This document shows, piece by piece, positions 10,144 to 21,455 of a stretch of DNA of 64,000 bases. The stretch comes from Heterohyrax brucei (taxonomy: Eukaryota; Chordata; Mammalia; Hyracoidea; Procaviidae): positions 24,002,001 to 24,066,000 of the forward strand of contig CM053152.1 in NCBI GenBank assembly GCA_028571685.1, in the 5' to 3' direction. A model generated the notes under the pieces. It saw only the letters and a list, made by a program, of their open reading frames with translations, was not told the origin of the DNA and ran no database searches. Positions within the stretch are counted from its first letter, which is position 1. Each line of letters begins with the position of its first letter. The position numbers were made by a program, and so were the translations under genes.

Positions 10144-12650
10144 GTAACTTTGTTGTTTTGAATTTTGGCTTGGGGCGGGGAAGGGGGTCCTAGCTTTGTG
10201 ACATTTAAGTTAGAGTGATGAAAGAATAAGTGGGTGGGCTGGGGGGAGGGGTTATGGCCTCCTCAATTTGTTGACTGGCAGTATTTATTACAAGAACTGA
10301 CAGATTGCTTCTTGAGCTGTTAACCACAACCCCCGTAAACATCAGCCCACCTGGAAAGGCTGAGAGAGCTGAATTTAAATGCTTGTGGGATGTTAAAATA
10401 TTGTGAAACCCCATGCCCTTTAAAGAGTAATCCAAGCCTGAGGACAAAGGAGTCCAGTTCCTATAAACTTTCAAATTCAGCTTGAAGGAAAAGTCACCCA
10501 TAAAATAAAACCTGAGAACCAGTGGAATTCCTGCTAAGAAAAATGATCAGATAAGGTTTACACAATACCTAACAGACATGCTTTAATTTGCTAGACATTA
10601 AGTGTTTTCATAAATTCGAGTTTATTACTGTAAATTTCCTGGATGTTATACAGGCTCTTACAGTGATGTAGAACCTATGGCTGTTGAAATAGCCCTGAAG
10701 ACCTGGGAAGGATATGATTTTATCGTCTGTACTGTGTGTTTACTGCAAGAGCTGTCATAAGTAGTTGAAAAAACTTAATTAGAAAATACTTTTACTGAAA
10801 TATGAGGGCACATTCATTTTTACTTAGAGAATCAGTCTTCCAAACAATCTGAATACAGGAACGGAATTTTATGTAAAATGTGTGTGGGCGAGTAGCTTGC
10901 TTCATGGGGTGACAAAATGATTGTGTTTCAGTAACCGACAAAAGCTCTGAGAGTCATATGAATGTTTTTTTTTCTGTTTGTAACAAAAAGCAACTTAAGA
11001 GGGGTGATTTTATTTTTAATTAAGATAAATTATCCAACCTCCAAAGCATATTAAAGCTTTCACTCAGGCATGTTGTCATGAACTAACTAGGTGTATTTAT
11101 TTGAATAATTTGCTCTTCACCAAATATGATCATTTTACAAGCATGCAGTATTATACCTGATGATAATTATAAACTCCTTTCCACTTCTGAATAGAGAATA
11201 CTTGTATGTGGATACATTCCCACTGTTATTAACTAAATTTTGTTTGGATGTGTCTCTCGGTCTTGCTTACAGCTGAAGAACATTCCTTTCATAGTTCAGT
11301 TCTCCTTGAGACAAGCCTATTCCTATAGCACATAATCTAATTTTTTTGTGATATGTTCTTTTGCCCAAACATGGTTCTTAATAGCGTAAGGCAACATTAT
11401 ATTGGAAATTACTATCTTGTTTATGGGTATGGTTTGTAGTCATTGGTAACTTGGGATGAAGCTCTCAACAAATAGCAGCCCATGGTACTTCTGCCTCTAG
11501 CTCTCTGCTGGTTTCCTCCTGTCCCCTACTTGACCAGCTTGAGACCTTTATGATCATGGATGAATGAGACTGTACTGTTCCTCTCAAGATGGCCTGTGAC
11601 CAAGGCTTCAGAGTCTTAGAGTCCTGTGTGCTGGTTAAAGAGGATTAGATCAAAGTTTATCTTTCATCTCGAAATATTATTTTTTTCTTAATGTTTTAAA
11701 GATAGTGCACATGGGAGATCAGTGAAAGAAATTAGTTGCAAATCTATTTTTAACCAGTATAGCCACTTAAAAATCTGCTCACCATAGAGTAAATTTTGAC
11801 ACATGTTGACCCTTAGGTCTGCCAAAGTAAAGAAAATGTCTATAATTCTCTTAAAGATGGAAATCTAATGACATTTTAATGTCTAGTATAAGAATAATTA
11901 TTGTTCCTTTTTTACTGCAGGCATTCTTAGCTAGAATCCTTTTTTATAAAAGTATAGATTTTTCATCAATATGAACTATCATTTCTGTTAAGCTGGAAGA
12001 AGATAACACACAGGAGATAGAAGTAATCCAAAACAGTATTAAACGGGAAAACAAGACCAAACCCAAGGAGACCCTTTCAAGAGTGTGCAGCAAAGAGATC
12101 ACATTCATGAGGGATCTCTGTGGCTCACAGACTAGTGAGTGGCAGTGAAGTAACTGTGCCATTATTGTGTGCATCCCAATGACTACTTCTTATTCCCCTC
12201 CACCTTCTCCTTCCCTGACTAGCTGACCCCACATCACAGTGGGAAGTGGCTTCCCTGAGAGAACATGAACTTAAAATGATTGGTTAGATGTCCTATCTCC
12301 TGAGGATACTGAACTCATGCCTGAAGATTAGCTCGCTGGACCTGTTTACTCTTTGACCGCTCCATCCTTCCACTGCTCCTCCAGAGGACTAGTTTGGGGA
12401 GGAGAACCTCACTGCCTCACTCCACAACCCACCCTCTACTTCCCCTTTCACTGATTATCCCAACACATATCTCACTCTCAGGCACAAACCCATAATCCCA
12501 CAGTTGGTGGGAACTAAACAGAGCCTGACACAAGGTGAGTGGACCTGATTACAATTTGAAAAGAGAAGTGATTTACAGTCAGAATTGTCACATGTTTGAG
12601 ATAATCGTTTCCTTTCTTTCTGTTGACAAAACACCTTGTTTGAAAATTAG

Positions 12651-12764
12651 GGTTGCAGTCCTGGATACTATCGGGATAACAAAGGCTCATATACTGGACG
12701 GTGTGTTCCCTGCAGTTGCAATGGGCATTCGAATCGATGCCAGGATGGCTCAGGAATATGTATT
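12651..12764 (+). CDS. LAMA3: LAMA3 exon: LE repeat (LAMA3A residues 58-95), first shared exon
   Basis: Acceptor ...aaattag|GGT and donor ATT|gtgagt; 114 bp, phase 0 at both ends. It encodes '[18 protein letters not shown]' and continues with six cysteines in LE spacing. It accepts splicing from both the LAMA3B exon at 7618 and the LAMA3A exon at 9973. Confidence 0.96.
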
Positions 12765-12885
12765 GTGAGTAAATCGATGCTCTAATGTTACTAGCAATCA
12801 GGCTGCTTCTGTCCTTTTTCTGTCCATTTGGCCCTGACACATTAGTGTAACAGCTCCTACTAAACTCTAAACCAAACTGGAAAAA

Positions 12886-13040
12886 GCAAACCCACTGCTA
12901 TCAAGTTAATTCCAACTCATAGTAGTGACCCTGTAGGACAGAATAGAACTGCCCCACTGAGTTTCCAAGGAGTGCCTGGTGGATTCAAACCGCAGACCTT
13001 TTGGTTAGCAGTCACTTACCGTTATACCACCAGCCTTTCC
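12886..13040 (-). mobile_element. AfroSINE, antisense
   Basis: Runs from 'aaacccactgctatcaagtt' to 'ccaccagcctttcc', 122 bp after the preceding exon. Confidence 0.85.
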
Positions 13041-13146
13041 AGACAGAGAGGTTGCTACTTCCACCGGGTGCTTCTTGGAAACTCCATGGGGTCACTGTGG
13101 GTCACAATTGACTTGCTGGCAATGGGTTTGGTTTCCAGTTTTGGGG
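13041..13146 (+). mobile_element. AfroSINE, 5'-truncated, sense
   Basis: 3' half only ('gggtgcttcttggaaactcc' to 'aatgggtttggtttcc'), abutting the antisense copy before it. Confidence 0.75.
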
Positions 13147-13154
13147 TATAATAT

Positions 13155-13372
13155 AGGACAGTCCCTAGTGGTGCAAATGGTTAATGTGCTTCACTGCTAA
13201 TTGAAATATTGAAGGTTCAAGTCTAGCTGGAGTGCCTCAGAAGAAAGGGTTGGCGATCTGCTTTCAACAAAATTAGTCACTGAAAACTTTATGAAGCACA
13301 GTTCTACCCTGACACATGGAACTGCCACAAGTCTGAGTCAACTTGAAGGCAACTCGTTATTGTTATGTATGA
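13155..13372 (+). mobile_element. Long AfroSINE variant, sense
   Basis: Head 'agtccctagtggtgcaaatg', internal segment 'ggttggcgatctgctttc' and tail 'caacttgaaggcaactcgtt'. Same long subtype as 26232-26464. Confidence 0.8.
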
Positions 13373-13533
13373 GGCTCAAACATGAGACTGAGTCATTTTA
13401 TACTCTATTTTTTCTTCTTTTTTACCAGAAGAGACATGTGTCTGAACAATTAAATTACACTCTAGCTTCTAAATCTTTTTCATTAAATACTACTAATGGA
13501 TGGATCCTGGGAGTTTATTGTTGCTACCAAAAA

Positions 13534-13697
13534 ATCCCAAACTAAGCCTATTGCCACTGAGTCAATTCTAACTCGTAGCAGCTTAGAGGACAGAGAAGAA
13601 CTGCCCTGTAGTGTTTCCAAGGAGCATCTGATAAATTTCAGCTCCTGACCTTCTGGTTAGTAGTTGCAGCTCTTAACTGCTGCACCACCACACTCCT
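13534..13697 (-). mobile_element. AfroSINE, antisense
   Basis: 'attgccactgagtcaattct' to 'gctgcaccaccacactcc'. Confidence 0.8.
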
Positions 13698-14152
13698 AAT
13701 TATGGTTGAGATGTTTTCTGAATCAGAGCCTTATTACCTTGGTCCCAATTTTGCTGGGTTGCAAAGGTTGTGGATGGCAGGGCCTTGCTGCTGTCAGAAG
13801 AGCTGTAGCCCAAAGTACTGGGGATGTTGAGGAAGGCTGGTGGCTCAGCTGAGACAGAGTGGGTTTGCTGTGGCAGGCAGATGAAGGGAGAGTATGGGGG
13901 AAGGAAAACACCCTGTCACTTCTGTCTTCAAACAGGCTGTGTGTACTTGTTTTAACTTCCTTTTCCTTTCAAGACAGTCCTGATGTCTTTGACCCAGCTA
14001 CTGGAAAGCAATCTTTTCTTTGGAATACTCTAGAAAATTCTCTCACCTGAAAGCAGATTCCTAGGAAATGTTTCTTTTGCATCTTGGGACAGCACTTTTT
14101 CTCATTCTGCTTCCTTCTTCCCTCTTGTCAAAGTTCTCCTGGTAACTACCAA

Positions 14153-14321
14153 CCAAAAAAAGCCAAACCCAGTGCCATCAAGTTGATTTCAACTCTTGGT
14201 GACCCTCTAGGACAGAGCAGAAGTTCTCCATAAGAGTTTCCAAGGAGCACCTGGCGGGTTTGAACAGCTGACCTTTTTTTTAGCAGACGTAGCACTTAAC
14301 CAGTGCACCACCAGGGTTTCT
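14153..14321 (-). mobile_element. AfroSINE, antisense
   Basis: 'aaacccagtgccatcaagtt' to 'gcaccaccagggtttc'; near full length. Confidence 0.88.
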
Positions 14322-14964
14322 AAGACCTCCCTAAATTAGAGTGAGAATGGATGGCTCAAGGGAGGGAGAGTGTGTGCCCAACTCCCAGGAATGCAGACCC
14401 CTTGCTTCTGTGTGCTCTTTGACAAATGCATTCCTCTGGCACAGGTTACCTTTGCATTGTGTAATTCAGCTAGAGTGTGTTTTCATTCTTTGCGTTTCTA
14501 GATTGTGTTAAGCCAATTCAGCATATCAAAGGGATTGCTTCCTCTGCCAGATGGGACAGGCCAGGACAGGACATTATTCTAAAAAGGCTGATAGACTATT
14601 TTGTAGGATTTAGCCTTACAAGTTCAAAAAGAATAAGACACTGAAAAAAAGCATTTTTCAACTTGTGAGTATTCCTATGTAAAAGTTTTATCTTTGATGC
14701 AGTATGTTGTATGTAACACAGGCAGATGCTTTCATTAAAAAGAAATCTCTTGTTGCTGAATCATTTCTACTTGTCAAGTCCTTTGCATAAAACCTGTTGA
14801 AAGACAAAGGGAGTTTTCTGTGTAGTCCATTCACCCGTGAAAGGGTCATTAGTGCGAGTTATAATGCATGTGTTTTAATCAAACAGGAAGATTTTCTTTT
14901 CCATTTCCTTCTTTTGTAGCGCTGTCAATACTCGTCCACGAGGGCCATGTGACTCTAGAAACTA

Positions 14965-15080
14965 ACCAGCATTTGCTGTTGTGGCAGGTGCTGAGCTAAG
15001 TGCTGGGGTCAAAACATAAGCACACCCTTCTCTCAAGAGGCTTACAGTCTAGTAGGGGAATGTGTGTGCATGCCAACACG
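14965..15080 (+). mobile_element. L2-like ancient LINE fragment
   Basis: 'gtgctgagctaagtgctggg' and 'gaggcttacagtctagtagg' resemble the L2 3' region. Diverged. Confidence 0.4.
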
Positions 15081-15200
15081 TACACATGCGGGCCTGTGCC
15101 TGGGCTCAATCTTATCTGCTCACTGGAAAGGCACTGAATGGTGATAATGTCCCCACATGTAGTCACTGCGTGGTTACCAGGGTTGTAGCCGTAATCATCA

Positions 15201-15362
15201 AAGAACAAAACCCATTACCATCAAGTTGATTCTGACTTAAAGTAACCCTACAGGACAGGGTAGAACTGCCCTATAGAGTTTTTCAAGGAGCACTCAGTGG
15301 ATTTGAAATGCCAGCCTTTTGGTTAGCAGCAGTGCTCTTAACCACTGTGACACCAGGGTTTC
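15201..15362 (-). mobile_element. AfroSINE, antisense
   Basis: 'aaaacccattaccatcaagt' to 'gacaccagggtttcc'. Confidence 0.87.
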
Positions 15363-15639
15363 CTGCATAAAAGGACAGTAATGGGGAAATGAGTGTCAAA
15401 TGGCCTTTCAATTCTGTAAATTGACTTCCACCTCTAAAGGTCCAGAGGACATCTCTGAAGCCTGGGGCTTTCACAGGTATGCAAATCTCCATGTTATTTC
15501 AAGAACAAGCTTTAAAGTTTCAACTAGCTGCTTGTTAGTAAAACAGAATATGTTTATTTGAGAGGGTAGAACCATTGGGATACATTACACAGGCGCTGTG
15601 GTGATTGGTGGTGATAGAGTCCCTTCCTGCTGAGACCTG

Positions 15640-17185
15640 CCCCCCTGCCCAGGACTCCCTTCTCTGCAGAGGCCCCCTACCACCACTCCCTCTCCCTCCT
15701 CTGCAGACCCTTCCCACCCCCGCCCCCGGGGCTCTCCTCTCTGCAGAGGCCACCTGGGCTCCCTTCTGTGTAGCCCTGCCCCCCCCTTCTGTGTAGCCCT
15801 GCTCGCCCCCCCAGGGCTCCCTTCTGTGTAGCCCTGCCCCCCCAGGGCTCCCTTCTGTGTAGCCCTGCCCCCCCCAGGGCTCCCTCTGTGTGTGTGTGTA
15901 GCCCTGCCCCCCCAGGGCTCCCTCTGTGTAGCCCTGCCCCCTGCCCCCCCAGGGCTCCCTTCTGTGTAGCCCTGCCCCCCCTCCCAGGGCTCCCTCTGTG
16001 TAGCCCTGCCCCCCCTCCAGGGCTCCCTTCTGTGTAGCCCTGCCCCCCCCAGGGCTCCCTCTGTGTGTGTGTGTAGCCCTGCCCCCCCAGGGCTCCCTCT
16101 GTGTAGCCCTGCCCCCCCAGGGCTCCCTCTGTGTAGCCCTGCCCCCCCCCCAGGGCTCCCTCTGTGTAGCCCTGCCCCCCCAGGGCTCCCTCTGTGTAGC
16201 CCTGCCCCCCCCAGGGCTCCCTCTGTGTAGCCCTGCCCCCCCAGGGCTCCCTTCTGTGTAGCCCTGCCCCCCCAGGGCTCCCTCTGTGTAGCCCTGCCCC
16301 CCCCAGGGCTCCCTCTGTGTAGCCCTGCCCCCTGCCCCCCCAGGGCTCCCTTCTGTGTAGCCCTGCCCCCCCTCCCAGGGCTCCCTCTGTGTAGCCCTGC
16401 CCCCCCTCCAGGGCTCCCTTCTGTGTAGCCCTGCCCCCCCCAGGGCTCCCTCTGTGTGTGTGTGTAGCCCTGCCCCCCCAGGGCTCCCTCTGTGTAGCCC
16501 TGCCCCCCCAGGGCTCCCTCTGTGTAGCCCTGCCCCCCCCAGGGCTCCCTCTGTGTAGCCCTGCCCCCCCCAGGGCTCCCTTCTGTGTAGCCCTGCCCCC
16601 CCCAGGGCTCCCTTCTGTGTAGCCCTGCCCCCCCCAGGGCTCCCTCTGTGTAGCCCTGCCCCCCCAGGGCTCCCTCTGTGTAGCCCTGCCCCCCCCCGGG
16701 CTCCCTCTGTGTAGCCCTCCCCCCCCCCAGGGCTCCCTCTGTGTAGCCCTGCCCCCCCCCCAGGGCTCCCTCTGTGTAGCCCTGCCCCCCCCAGGGCTCC
16801 TTCTGTGTAGCCCTGCCCCCCCCCGGGCTCCCTCTGTGTAGCCCTGCCCCCCCCAGGGCTCCCTCTGTGTAGCCCTGCCCCCCCCCAGGGCTCCCTTCTG
16901 TGTAGCCCTGCCCCCCCCCAGGGCTCCCTCTGTGTAGCCCTGCCCCCCCCCCCAGGGCTCCCTCTGTGTAGCCCTCCCCCCCCCTAGGGCTCCCTCTGTG
17001 TAGCCCTGCCCCCCCCCAGGGCTCCCTCTGTGTAGCCCTGCCCCCCCAGGGCTCCCTCTGTGTAGCCCTGCCCCCCCCCAGGGCTCCCTCTGTGTAGCCC
17101 TGCCCCCCCCAGGGCTCCCTCTGTGTAGCCCTGCCCCCCCCCAGGGCTCCCTCTGTGTAGCCCCCCCAGGCTCCCTTCCTCTGCC
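15640..17185. repeat. C-rich minisatellite, about 30-31 bp unit, roughly 45 copies
   Basis: Each unit is a poly-C tract (about 6-11 C), then AGGGCTCCCT, an optional extra T, CTGTGTAG, and CCCTG. AGCCCTG before the C tract and CAGGGCT after it are inverted copies, so each unit is a dyad with a C-tract loop. Units at the left edge (15640-15770) are degenerate, with 'ctctgcagaggcc' in place of 'ctgtgtagccc'. Some units carry a tgtgtgtgtgtag expansion. The C tracts change length, so the - strand stays open over long stretches by chance. It lies in the intron between exons 12651-12764 and 18377-18486. Confidence 0.97.
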
Positions 17186-18376
17186 AGGCAGGCACCTGCC
17201 CCAGCTTTCACACCCTGCTTCTTCCTCTGTCCCCCAGCTCCCCTTGCCTACTATTGTCTCTGTCACCGTCTTGTCACTGCAGCCTCCCCATCCCCTCTTC
17301 AGTTCCCGTCCTCCTCCTATAGCTGTCCTTCTCTTTATTCCCTGCTACTTGAGCCCACCTCCCGCACTATCCCCAGAATGATTTTTCTGAAATTCTCGGT
17401 GGACCAAGGGCTTCCCTATTTGAAGGCTTCCTGTGGCCCCGAAGGCTCTCAGCGGGAAGCTGGATCCTTAGCCAGCCCTCAGGGCCTCCTTGCCTGAGTT
17501 TCCCCAGCTGTGTCTATGCTGATCATTAGAGGTATATTTGGCTAAAAAATTCCATAAAATAAACCAGTTCTACACAGCATGTTAGGTTTTGCCTTAATAG
17601 ACTACTCTGTGGCAAAGTTATATCATCTGAATACTTTGTTTTAAAGAATCCCATTCATTAGACATTGACTTTAATAGGAAAGTAATTTGATTTTCATAAG
17701 CAAAAAGTGTAGAAGAAATTAATTTCTTGCTTCCTTGGAATACCAGAATTAAGTTCAAGCTGCATTTCAGGTACTATGTAAGCTTTTATTGTTTTAACAA
17801 ATTCCATATGTTAAAACATATTTCACTTTCATTGTTCTTCAGTATGCCACTGTTAGGTGAATTATGAAATCAGATGAAGTTAATTTTTATAGAGACAATC
17901 CTAAGGGAAAGCAGGAAAGGAATATATATTTGCTGAGGACCTGTTACACTTCGCTATTTTAAATCCTCCCAACAATCTTGGGAACTAGATATTTTTCTGA
18001 CTGTACATTTTTACAAAATTAGAGTTGTGTCTAAGTCATACTTAAGTAAAATTGGTATAGAACAGTCAACAAGGCTTAGAGAGACAAAGGAGCACAGCTG
18101 CTATGCTGGAGTGAAGCTTGCAAGCACTGGTCTCTCCCCACCGTGCCGAGCCTCCTGATGTTAATCACCAAGTAACTGACTGAAGGACGCTTACGGCTTC
18201 GAGCACAAACAGTGCCTGGCTTGTCAAGGAAGGCACACGGTTAGTGGAGCTGATACCACTGTACACAGCCAGAGGTCCCCAGTTATAGTTGCGGGAGCAG
18301 TTCAGGTTACAGTTAGTTAACTGACATAATCAAGGTGACAGGTTACTATTCATTGTGCTCTTCTTTCTGTCCCCAG

Positions 18377-18486
18377 AACTGTCAGCACAACACGGCTGGG
18401 GACCACTGTGAGCACTGTAAAGAGGGCTACCATGGGAGCGCTGTTCACGGATCCTGCAGCGCCTGTCCCTGTCCTCATACAAACAG
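18377..18486 (+). CDS. LAMA3: LAMA3 exon: LE repeat (residues 96-132)
   Basis: Acceptor ...ccccag|AAC and donor AACAG|gtactg; 110 bp, ending in phase 2. Encodes '[20 protein letters not shown]' and an ACPCPHTN end, the LE disulfide pattern. The split serine codon is completed by the next exon. Confidence 0.96.
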
Positions 18487-18740
18487 GTACTGACAAGCTT
18501 AAAAAAGTCTGCGGGACAGAAAGTAGTTTAGTGACTGCTTATGGCAGGGGGCTTGGGGAAATGGAGGGTGACTGTTACTGGGTACGGGGCTTCTTGTGGG
18601 GGCTTCTTGTGAAAATGTTCCCTAATTGATTATGGTGATGGCTGTACCTTCCGTGATGACTGAAAACTATTGAATTGTACAATTCCAGTGGGTGAATTAT
18701 ATGGTAAGTGAATTACATCTCAGAACAACTGGTATATATC

Positions 18741-18778
18741 CAAAGCCAAGCCAAGTGCCATCGAGTCAGATCCGACTG
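18741..18778 (-). mobile_element. AfroSINE fragment beside an AT repeat
   Basis: Short piece 'gccaagtgccatcgagtcag', followed at 18780-18810 by TA-rich microsatellite sequence. Confidence 0.6.
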
Positions 18779-18993
18779 TTATATATATAAATGTTGTATA
18801 TATATATATCATGTGCAAACCAAAAATACAAAGCAAAACAAACAAATTGTTATTCCAAGTTACAGTTCTTTTGGGCTTTTCCTGTTTGCTATTTATTCAA
18901 CGGTTAAACAATTACTGAGCACCTGTTAGAGGGCCAAGAAACTGAAGTAAAGAAGACGGGAAGCAGCTCAGATCTCATAGGATGTTACCTTGT

Positions 18994-18994
<1 letters not shown>

Positions 18995-19027
<33 letters not shown>
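18995..19027 (+). repeat. (TG)n microsatellite
   Basis: About 16 TG units in a row. Likely polymorphic. Confidence 0.95.
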
Positions 19028-19029
<2 letters not shown>

Positions 19030-19235
19030 CGGAGTCACACTCAATAAAATCAGAAGTATAATTTCAGGTAGGGGTGAATGCTATGCAGAAAGTGAAAATA
19101 GGGCTGGGGATAGAAAGTGAGTGGCTTCATCAGAGGAGGCAGTGAAGGAGGGCTTTCTAAAGTTGTTTCAGGGACCTCAGTGGTGATCTAGGAAAATCCA
19201 TGGCAATGTCTTAATGACAAGGGTCCTAGGGAAAA

Positions 19236-19265
19236 AGAAGGGAAAGAAGGGAAAGAAGGGAAAGG
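19236..19265 (+). repeat. Purine-only tandem tract
   Basis: gggaaagaa repeated about three times, with no pyrimidines. Confidence 0.8.
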
Positions 19266-19525
19266 CATTGCAGCAGCATGTTTATGGAACAACAGAAGGC
19301 AGGAATGGCTGGAGAGTGGTGAATGAGAAAGTGGTAGGAGTGAGGCTGGCAGGACAGCCACTGTTCAGAGGATGTAGGTGGTCTGCGGGCCATGATAAGG
19401 CATTTGTATTTTATAATCAGTGTGGTGGGAAGCCACTGGATGCTTACGAGCCCTGGAGTGACATCATCCAAGACGTCATTTAGGCTCCAGAATGACCAGT
19501 AGGTTGCGTAGGTATAATCAAATAT

Positions 19526-19690
19526 CAGATGCCCTGGAGTCGATTCCAACTCATGGTGACATCTGTGTCAGAGTCGAACTTTGTGTGCTCCATCACGTTT
19601 TAGTAGCTGCTTTTTCAGTAGATCATCAGGTCTTTCTTCTGAGGCACCTCTGGGTGGACTCAAACAGCCAACATTTTGGTTTCCTTTTCA
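19526..19690 (-). mobile_element. AfroSINE variant, antisense
   Basis: 'gccctggagtcgattccaac' head, with the variant centre 'gtagctgctttttcagtaga'. Confidence 0.75.
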
Positions 19691-20357
19691 TGGTAAATCA
19701 TGTTCTGTCTTGGTTTGGCACCTTGCAGTACCCTTGCTTATCTTTACATGTCTACTGTGAGATCCAAACAAAACAAGTAACCAAGGGAAGTAAGAGTTTT
19801 GGTTTGAAAATCAGGAGGCTAGTGGTGAGGTATCAGTAGCGCAGAGGATCAGAAGCAAATGTAGTCGCTAAGGCTGATTTCTGCCACTCTGTATCATGGA
19901 AATGGGCCAAGGCTTAAAACTACCGGAAGTCATATGCCCAAGTGTGGCTTTTCTGAAGATAGATATTTAAAATATTCACTCTGCTGTGTTATCTGTGAGT
20001 TTGATATACTTTAAGCCTGCCTGGTCTTGTAACTTGATTTGTAAAGGGATCTGTCATTGACACCTGCCCATACTTGTTCCAGCAGAAGCTAGAGAGAGGA
20101 GATAGCACCAAGATTTCCACTGATGTGTTGGGGAAAAACTTGTCCTCTTTGAGTGAAAACCATGTTGTTATCATGGTTTTGAAGTAATTGGTATCTCCTC
20201 TAATTTGTCATTAAAGCCCTACTTATTTCATTGATTTCTCCTTCCAGGAGTATGAGCACCACTAGCATATTTCTAGCAGTCTCTTTAGAGGTCCACTTCT
20301 CTGTTCATCTAATAGAAGAAGGAAGATTTTCCAAACAAGAATTCTTTTACCGGAGAA

Positions 20358-21455
20358 GTGATATGTTGTTGTTGTTTAGATGTTGCCAAGATGGTTCAGA
20401 TTCACAGTGACCCTGCGTGTAGTGGAACGAAACGCTGCCTGGTCCTGCGCCACCCTCACAAGCATCACTGTGTTTGAGCCCGTTGGTGCCTCCACTGTGT
20501 CGAACCTGTCTTGTTGAGAGCCATCTTCCTGTTCACTGACCCTCTGCTTTGCCAAGCACAATGCCCTTCTTCTCCAGGGACTGATCCCTCCTGAAAACAA
20601 GCCCAAAGCATGTAAGATGAAGTCTCACCATCCTCGCTCCTCGAGAGCCTTCTGGCTGTACTTCTTTAAAGATAGATTTGTTCATTCTTCTGGCAATCCA
20701 TGGTCTGTTCAGTATTCTTTGACAACACCTCAGTGCAAGGGTATCAATTCCTCTTTGGTCTTCCTGTTCATTGTCCAGCTTTTGCAAACACATGAGATTA
20801 CTGAAAGATACTATGGGGTGTCCTCAAAGTGACATCTTTGGTTTTTAACACTCTAAAGAGGTTTTCTGCAGCAGATTTGCCCATTGCAATATACCCTTTG
20901 ATTTCTTGACTGTTGCTTCCATAGGTGTTGATCTTGGATCTAAGTAAAATAAAATCCTTGACAGCTTCAGTCTTTTCTCCATTTATCATAATGTTGCTTG
21001 TTGGTCCAGTTGTGAGGATTTTGTTTTATTGGTGTAGAGGTGAAATCCATACTGAAGTCTGCGGTCTTTGCTCTTCATTAGTATGTGTTCAAGTCTTCTT
21101 TACTTTTAGCAAGCAAGGTCTTACTGTGTATCAAACATTGTTAATGAATCTTCTTCCAATCTTGATGCCCTATTCTTCTTTGTATAGCTCAGCTTGTCTA
21201 ATTATTTGCTCAGCATATAGATTGATTAAATATGAAATACAGCCCTTATGCACACCTTTCATGATTTTAAACCATGCAGCATTTCTTTGCTCTGTTTGAA
21301 TAATGACCTTTTGGACTGTGTACAGTTTTTGCATGAGGACAATTAATGTTCCGCAATTCCCATTCTTTGCATTGTTATCTATAATTTGTTATGATCCACA
21401 GAGTCGAATGCTTTGCATAATTAATAAAAATAGAGCCATTCCTCCCAAATTTACA
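20358..21455 (-). mobile_element. RTE (BovB-like) LINE, 3' part, antisense
   Basis: The reverse strand encodes pieces of RTE ORF2. 20533-20793 has the C-terminal region with 'ARMVRLHLTCFG' and a DQSLEK motif. 20798-20989 and the stretch up to 21455 continue the reverse transcriptase, with several frameshifts and stops. 5'-truncated and inactive. RTE elements are abundant in afrotherian genomes. Confidence 0.85.

Larger units (their letters stand above)
7849..12650 (+). other. LAMA3: Intron with the LAMA3A promoter; 10144-12650 repeat-poor
   Basis: 7849-8655 shows nothing identifiable. An RTE split by an LTR fills 8656-9650. The LAMA3A promoter and first exon lie at about 9800-10143. From 10144 to 12650 I recognise no transposable element, unlike most of the window; possible intronic regulatory sequence cannot be judged by eye. 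Confidence 0.7.
12765..18376 (+). other. LAMA3: Intron with SINEs and the C-rich minisatellite
   Basis: SINEs cluster at 12886-15362 and the minisatellite spans 15640-17185. 13700-14150, 14325-14960 and 17186-18376 hold nothing I recognise, apart from a possible L2 fragment at 14965-15080. Confidence 0.7.
18900..19500 (+). mobile_element. L2-like ancient LINE with internal microsatellites
   Basis: Pieces such as 'tgtattttataatcagtgtg' and 'gggaagccactggatgctta' match the usual L2-type 3' region. It is interrupted by a (TG)n run and a purine tract. Confidence 0.5.

Noticed and set aside
15585..17266. Two 529-536 aa open frames on the - strand with GGAGLHRGSPGG-type repeats
   Set aside because: They are translations of the C-rich minisatellite. 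The frame stays open because the unit lacks stops on that strand, C-tract lengths shift it from unit to unit, and there is no promoter, splice or domain evidence.
20533..20989. RTE ORF2-like peptides on the - strand as a gene
   Set aside because: Short broken pieces of a degraded RTE LINE.
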